Source: Acidobacteriota bacterium (lineage in GTDB: Bacteria > Acidobacteriota > Blastocatellia > Pyrinomonadales > Pyrinomonadaceae). Taken from it: a stretch of DNA of 8,522 nt. Made by a program: the position numbers and the translations under genes. This document shows positions 5,554 through 8,522 of the stretch, one piece after another (position 1 is the first letter of the stretch; every line of letters starts with the position of its first letter). The notes under the pieces are model-generated. The model saw only the letters and a list, made by a program, of their open reading frames with translations, was not told the origin of the DNA and did no database searches. The stretch covers positions 1-8,522 of the forward strand of contig JACCYR010000254.1 in the NCBI GenBank assembly GCA_013696385.1. The letters run 5' to 3'.

Positions 5554-6009
5554 ATGAAACTAGCAACAAGTTCGCACCAAAAACTTGAAACTTTTTTTCG
5601 TGAATTATTAAACGATGAAACTTTTCGCTTGCCTGTGATTCATTTTTATGTTGGAAAATTCACCCGGTTTTTTACTTGGATTGTGAAGGTTCACGGAATA
5701 ACATTTGGTTGCCGCATTTACATTATGCCGAAGTTTCTTTCGTTGAACGAGAATAATCAACTGACACTTCCCTTAAAACTCGCCGCTCACGAAATTACAC
5801 ACGCATTGCAATACAAACGCGAAGGTTTTATTAAGTTTTTTTACAAGTATCTGAAAAGTTTTTGCGGAAATCTGCGAAGGAAAAAGAGTTGGGATATTAT
5901 TTCACGGCAGGAATCCTATTTGGAAATTCCATTTGAGGTGGAAGCCCGCGAGGTTTCCGATAAATTTGTCGAATGGAATGAAAGAAATAAGAGTATAGAC
6001 TCAATTTAA
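5554..6009 (+). CDS. Small HExxH putative metallopeptidase-like protein, 151 aa
   Basis: LAAHEITHALQYKREGF holds an HExxH zinc-binding motif (H79-E80-ITH83), and E128 or E130 in IPFEVEAR (125-132) is a possible third ligand on a later helix, as in gluzincin-type enzymes. The pattern HExxHxxQ, a stretch of aromatic and basic residues (FIKFFYKYLKSF), then P-x-E-x-E-A-R recalls short bacterial proteins annotated as DUF4157-like or 'peptidase-like'; I cannot assign the family firmly. The first half is hydrophobic and basic (RFFTWIVKVHGITFGCRIYIM), but there is no clear signal peptide or certain membrane segment. The ATG has no ribosome-binding site, and no alternative start lies near. The gene follows an inverted-repeat element by 37 bases and converges with hrcA, 18 bases apart. 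Zinc binding and peptidase activity are inferred from the motif only. Confidence 0.7.
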   Translation: MKLATSSHQKLETFFRELLNDETFRLPVIHFYVGKFTRFFTWIVKVHGITFGCRIYIMPKFLSLNENNQLTLPLKLAAHEITHALQYKREGFIKFFYKYLKSFCGNLRRKKSWDIISRQESYLEIPFEVEAREVSDKFVEWNERNKSIDSI

Positions 6010-6028
6010 GTTCACTCTTTATCTTTTT
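5987..6028. terminator. Weak AT-rich terminator between convergent genes
   Basis: AAGAGT (5989-5994) pairs with ACTCTT (6014-6019), followed on the plus strand by TATCTTTTTT. The stem begins inside the end of the 151-aa gene. On the minus strand only a short T run follows, so it serves the plus-strand gene better than hrcA. The stem is short with two G-C pairs. Confidence 0.3.
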
Positions 6029-7152
6029 TAATTTTTCGAGGTTTCCTGCATTATCAATTTTTCAAGGATTGTTGCCACATAACTGACAATCGAAATCATT
6101 CGTGCGTATTCAATTCTGGTTGGACCTAAAACGCTTAAAGTTCCCATCGTTTCGCCGTTTCCGGTGCGGTAAGGCGCGGTAATCAGAGTGCAGTTTTGCA
6201 AAGACGAAGCGGAATTTTCACTTCCGATAACAATTTGAACACTGCCTCTGAGCGAAGCGTCCGGTGCAATACATTCGCTTAAAATCTGCACAAGGCGCGA
6301 TTTTTCCTCGATCGTGCGAAGCAGTTCGCGCAAACGATCCAAATCGGCAAAATCGCGTTTGGTCAGGATATTCGACGTGCCGTCAACATAAACATCGCCA
6401 AAATTATCCGCTTCGCTTTCAATACTTTGTGAACAAAGAATCATCGCCGTTTGCAGAAGTTTGTCAAAGAGCGCAGTTTCTTCGTGCATTAACTTCAAAA
6501 TCTCCGCCCGAATTTCCGCCAGACTTTTGCCGCTGAATTTCGCGTTCAAATAATGCGCTGTCCGTTCAAGTTCCTCATTTGAAAATGTTTCTTTTAACCG
6601 AATAATTTTGTTATGCACAATATTCGGCGCGGAAACCAAAATGACGAGAATCCGTTTGTCAGACAAATTGACAAATTCAATGTGCTGAAGGCGGTCTTTT
6701 GCCAAGTTTGGCGAAACGACAATGCCGATATTATTAGAAAGAACTGAGAGAATTTGTGAAGTTTTTTCCATCAATTTGTCCGGCATCTCAGATTTTTCGG
6801 TTTCGCTTAATCCAAGTTCATCATTTATCAAATGTAAATCTTTGTTTGAAAGACTCAAAACGCCGAGCAGATTGTCAACAAAAAAACGATAACCTTTGTC
6901 AGTCGGAATTCGTCCGGCGGAAGTATGCGGTTGTTCGAGCAAGCCGAAATCTTCCAAATCACTCATCACATTGCGAATCGTCGCCGAACTCAAACCCGAA
7001 GCGTTGGCAAATTTTTCCGCGATGACTTTCGAACCGATTGGCTCACCCGTTATCAGGTGTTCATTGATAATGGCTGTAAGAATAACCTGCCCGCGAACAT
7101 CGGGATTATTGACTTGTTTCTCATCGGTTTGATTTGAATTATAGGCAGACAT
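6028..7152 (-). CDS. hrcA: Heat-inducible transcription repressor HrcA
   Basis: HrcA represses class I heat-shock genes (groESL, dnaK operon) by binding CIRCE; GroEL keeps it folded, so repression lifts when GroEL is occupied by misfolded protein. The N-terminal winged helix-turn-helix is unmistakable: ITGEPIGSK (34-42), LSSATIRNVMSDLE (54-67) and LEQPHTSAGRIPTDKGYRFFVD (72-93). A central GAF-like region follows, including LQHIEFVNLSDKRILVILVS and NIVHNKII. The C-terminal signature is LSVLGPTRIEYARMISIVSYVA before the final helix. At 374 aa it is somewhat longer than the usual 340-350, mainly through a polar N-terminal tail of about 15 residues. The ATG has only a weak AAAAG before it. The gene is not beside grpE, dnaK or dnaJ as in many bacteria; its neighbours are two HExxH-protein genes. 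Confidence 0.95.
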   Translation of the reverse strand: MSAYNSNQTDEKQVNNPDVRGQVILTAIINEHLITGEPIGSKVIAEKFANASGLSSATIRNVMSDLEDFGLLEQPHTSAGRIPTDKGYRFFVDNLLGVLSLSNKDLHLINDELGLSETEKSEMPDKLMEKTSQILSVLSNNIGIVVSPNLAKDRLQHIEFVNLSDKRILVILVSAPNIVHNKIIRLKETFSNEELERTAHYLNAKFSGKSLAEIRAEILKLMHEETALFDKLLQTAMILCSQSIESEADNFGDVYVDGTSNILTKRDFADLDRLRELLRTIEEKSRLVQILSECIAPDASLRGSVQIVIGSENSASSLQNCTLITAPYRTGNGETMGTLSVLGPTRIEYARMISIVSYVATILEKLIMQETSKN

Positions 7153-7210
7153 CTTTTATTTTATGAGTTTGATGCACGCCGACCAAAAGCGGTATGCTTA
7201 AGCTACTAAA

Positions 7211-7240
7211 TTCGTAACATTTTTGCGTGTTATCTGTCAA
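7211..7240 (-). promoter_or_regulatory. Candidate hrcA promoter
   Basis: On the minus strand a perfect TTGACA (7240-7235) is followed after 18 bases by TACGAA (7216-7211), preceded by TGT as in an extended -10. Transcription would start near 7204, giving a leader of about 50 bases. An imperfect dyad (7174-7181 with 7190-7197) lies in that leader. No CIRCE (TTAGCACTC-N9-GAGTGCTAA) is present. Confidence 0.45.
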
Positions 7241-7242
7241 GA

Positions 7243-7265
7243 TTTATCGTTTAAACTTTGATAAA
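7243..7265. promoter_or_regulatory. Dyad TTTATC-N11-GATAAA between divergent promoters
   Basis: TTTATC (7243-7248) and GATAAA (7260-7265) are perfect inverted arms; inside lies the 8-bp palindrome GTTTAAAC (7249-7256). It sits between the two -35 boxes that drive hrcA (7235-7240) and the SprT-like gene (7272-7277), so one bound factor could affect both. No factor can be named. Confidence 0.35.
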
Positions 7266-7271
7266 CATTTT

Positions 7272-7300
7272 TTGACTGTTGGAAGTGAGAAAATTAATAT
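7272..7300 (+). promoter_or_regulatory. Candidate promoter of the SprT-like gene
   Basis: TTGACT (7272-7277), an ideal 17-base spacer and TAATAT (7295-7300). Transcription would begin near 7307, six bases before the long inverted repeat, so the complete repeat would lie in the 5' leader of the mRNA. The promoter points away from the hrcA promoter, back to back. Confidence 0.5.
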
Positions 7301-7312
7301 ATGTAAAAAGAA

Positions 7313-7431
7313 TTTCACGCCAAGACGCAAAGGTCGCAAAGTTTTTTTTGTTAAGTCAAATTAAAGCTGATTTAAATGTTCTTAAATATAAAGAGAATTC
7401 TTCTTTGCGACCTTTGCGTCTTGGCATGAAA
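7313..7431. repeat. Near-perfect 29-bp inverted repeat of 'GCAAAG' type with 61-base spacer
   Basis: The arms 7313-7341 and 7403-7431 are complementary in 28 of 29 positions; the only mismatch pairs G7318 with A7426. They begin TTTCAC and end in ATGAAA, and contain AAGACGCAAAGGTCGCAAAG, a motif I recall as a widespread dispersed repeat in environmental bacterial genomes. The spacer is AT-rich and has no gene. In RNA the arms would make a very stable hairpin. The right arm ends 11 bases before the ATG of the SprT-like gene, which has no Shine-Dalgarno sequence. Such elements may be non-autonomous mobile repeats; there is no obvious target-site duplication. Confidence 0.9.
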
Positions 7432-7442
7432 AATCTTAATTT

Positions 7443-8171
7443 ATGAGCGAGCCACTTCAACAAATAAAAACCTTTTACGAAGAAGCCTTCCAGAAATTAA
7501 ATGGTCAACATCACACTCCCGAAATTGAAGTCATATTTTATCCGTATATCGGCATTAATCAGACAATCCGCATCCGCCGCAGTAAAGTTTTCGTCCGTCT
7601 TGCCGAAGTTTGCCGAGATTTGCCGCTTGCGGCGCAAAATGCTCTGGCAATTATTTTGGTTTCAAAACTTCTCGGCAAAAAAATCCCGCAAACAGTTTTA
7701 GAAACTTATCGCGGATTTATCAAAAATCAAGAATTGCGAAAGAAAGTAATCGCTAATAAACGCGCCAAAGGTCGCAAAATTATCACGAGCGCAAAAGGCG
7801 ACATTTATGATTTGGACGAGATTTTTACACATTTAAATCAGATTTATTTTGACAACAAAATCATTAAACCGACTTTAACTTGGTCGGCGCGAAAAACCTA
7901 TCGAATTTTAGGTCATCATGATTCGACGCACGAAACAATTGTTGTCAGCAAGTCTCTAGACGATAAAAAAACACCAAAATATATAGTAGAATTTGTGCTT
8001 TTCCACGAAATGCTTCACATTTTTCATCCGACGCAGCACCGCGACGGCAGGCGTTATAATCACACGCCGCAGTTTCGCCGCGACGAAAAGAAGTTTGCCT
8101 ATTTTGACGAAGCGGAAAATTGGGTTGAGCAAAATATAAAAAAATTGAAACGAAATGCAAAAAGAAAATAA
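7443..8171 (+). CDS. SprT-like zinc metallopeptidase domain protein, 242 aa
   Basis: The C-terminal half (about 121-230) looks like an SprT-like domain: YDLDEIFTHLNQIYFDNKI, then TLTWSARKTYRILGHH, then FVLFHEMLHIFHP with the HExxH motif (H188-E189-MLH192). H207 in NHTPQFRRDEKKF is the probable third zinc ligand. Eukaryotic relatives (Spartan) cleave DNA-protein crosslinks; the role of bacterial SprT-like proteins is poorly known. Residues 1-85 form a separate N-terminal region (VFVRLAEVCRDLPLAAQNALAIILVSKLLGKKIP), joined by a very basic linker (KNQELRKKVIANKRAKGRK, 94-112); the C-terminus is also basic (KKLKRNAKRK), which fits nucleic-acid contact (inference). No signal peptide. No ribosome-binding site precedes the ATG; upstream is the right arm of a long inverted repeat. 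It converges with the next gene, stops three bases apart. Confidence 0.85.
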   Translation: MSEPLQQIKTFYEEAFQKLNGQHHTPEIEVIFYPYIGINQTIRIRRSKVFVRLAEVCRDLPLAAQNALAIILVSKLLGKKIPQTVLETYRGFIKNQELRKKVIANKRAKGRKIITSAKGDIYDLDEIFTHLNQIYFDNKIIKPTLTWSARKTYRILGHHDSTHETIVVSKSLDDKKTPKYIVEFVLFHEMLHIFHPTQHRDGRRYNHTPQFRRDEKKFAYFDEAENWVEQNIKKLKRNAKRK

Positions 8172-8174
8172 CCG

Positions 8175-8522
8175 CTATTGCCGAATCTTCTCCAAAATAG
8201 TTCCAAATAAACCAAACGGCGAGGTGATTTTGCGTTCAATGCCTTTTTCGGTAAAACGAGTTTCGGTCAAATAAGTCGTAACAACGTTTGTCCGCCCGTT
8301 TGGTGTTCCCAAAATTTTGACAATTTTTTCAGCCGAATCCGTGTTCTTTGCAAAAGTTACGGCAACAGCTCGGCTTTCGGCAAAACTTTGAAAGTAAAGA
8401 TTTTTTGTAAAATTTTGTCCGGTTTGTTTAACTTGCAAAGATTTAAAAACGCTTTCCGCATCGCCTAAAATCAGTATGTTTTCGACAAATGCCGCCGCAG
8501 TTTCGCCATCGTCGGATTTCCA
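8175..8522 (-). CDS. C-terminal part of an unrecognised protein (runs off the right edge)
   Basis: The reading frame is open from the right edge to the TAG at 8177-8175, giving about 115 residues that begin WKSDDGETAAAFVENILILG. A TTG at 8438 could be read as a start, but the frame continues with good codon use beyond it, so this is the end of a longer gene. Visible are a hydrophobic VENILILGDAESV segment, a polar middle (TFAKNTDSAEKIVKILG), a strand-rich region (TNVVTTYLTETRFTEKGIERK) and the ending SPFGLFGTILEKIRQ. The GDAESV and R-x-T-SPFGLFG parts faintly recall DUF3352-like extracytoplasmic proteins of Acidobacteriota; this is a guess. It converges with the SprT-like gene. Confidence 0.65.
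   Translation of the reverse strand, partial: WKSDDGETAAAFVENILILGDAESVFKSLQVKQTGQNFTKNLYFQSFAESRAVAVTFAKNTDSAEKIVKILGTPNGRTNVVTTYLTETRFTEKGIERKITSPFGLFGTILEKIRQ

Noticed and set aside
7153..7260. CIRCE element controlling hrcA
   Set aside because: No TTAGCACTC or GAGTGCTAA half-site was found on either strand here.
7313..7431. Insertion sequence or intact transposon
   Set aside because: The 61-base spacer cannot encode a transposase and I see no target-site duplication; at most it is a non-autonomous element.
8436..8438. TTG at 8438 as start of a short complete minus-strand gene
   Set aside because: The frame continues open to the right edge with plausible coding sequence, so the fragment is the end of a longer gene.

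Overview
The window looks like ordinary bacterial chromosome: eight or nine compact protein genes, mostly housekeeping or stress related, with no rRNA, tRNA, CRISPR array, transposase or phage gene. Codon use is A/T-leaning and intergenic DNA is markedly AT-rich. I think of an environmental bacterium, perhaps Acidobacteriota (Blastocatellia-like). The pointers are an L7/L12-like zinc-ribbon membrane protein, a 'SVTEGTTRHL' tail, and intergenic inverted repeats of 'CACAGAG' and 'GCAAAG' type. This placement is from memory and is not proven by the sequence.

Layout. (1) 1-1553, plus strand: the 3' part of a SpoU-family 23S rRNA 2'-O-methyltransferase (rlmB), which runs off the left edge, then a tightly linked zinc-ribbon membrane protein with an L7/L12 C-terminal-like segment. 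(2) 1580-1909, minus strand: a 109-aa protein of unknown function, convergent with the previous pair. (3) 1910-2106: a divergent AT-rich control region with a 15-bp palindrome and a small hairpin. (4) 2107-3153: mtnA of methionine salvage, standing alone. (5) 3285-4997: electron-transfer flavoprotein:ubiquinone oxidoreductase (ETF-QO), preceded by a TGAATG/CATTCA operator of the type used by TetR-family fatty-acid regulators. (6) 5073-5309: a CsbD-family stress protein with a palindrome in front and a terminator behind. (7) 5310-5553: a gene-free stretch holding that terminator and a degenerate 102-bp inverted-repeat element. (8) 5554-6009: a small HExxH protein, convergent with hrcA (6028-7152, minus). 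(9) 7153-7442: a divergent control region with two back-to-back promoters, a dyad and a near-perfect 29-bp inverted repeat. (10) 7443-8171: an SprT-like HExxH metallopeptidase, convergent with the C-terminal part of an unrecognised gene running off the right edge.

The genes do not form one pathway. ETF-QO feeds electrons from fatty-acid and amino-acid oxidation into the quinone pool. MtnA recycles methylthioadenosine. HrcA and CsbD belong to stress responses, and RlmB matures the ribosome. I do not see a clear new defence or biosynthetic system. The most interesting points are: the long inverted repeat that would be transcribed as the leader of the SprT-like gene; the fact that both HExxH genes lie directly downstream of an inverted-repeat element; the L7/L12-like membrane protein behind rlmB; and the fatty-acid-regulator-like operator in front of ETF-QO.
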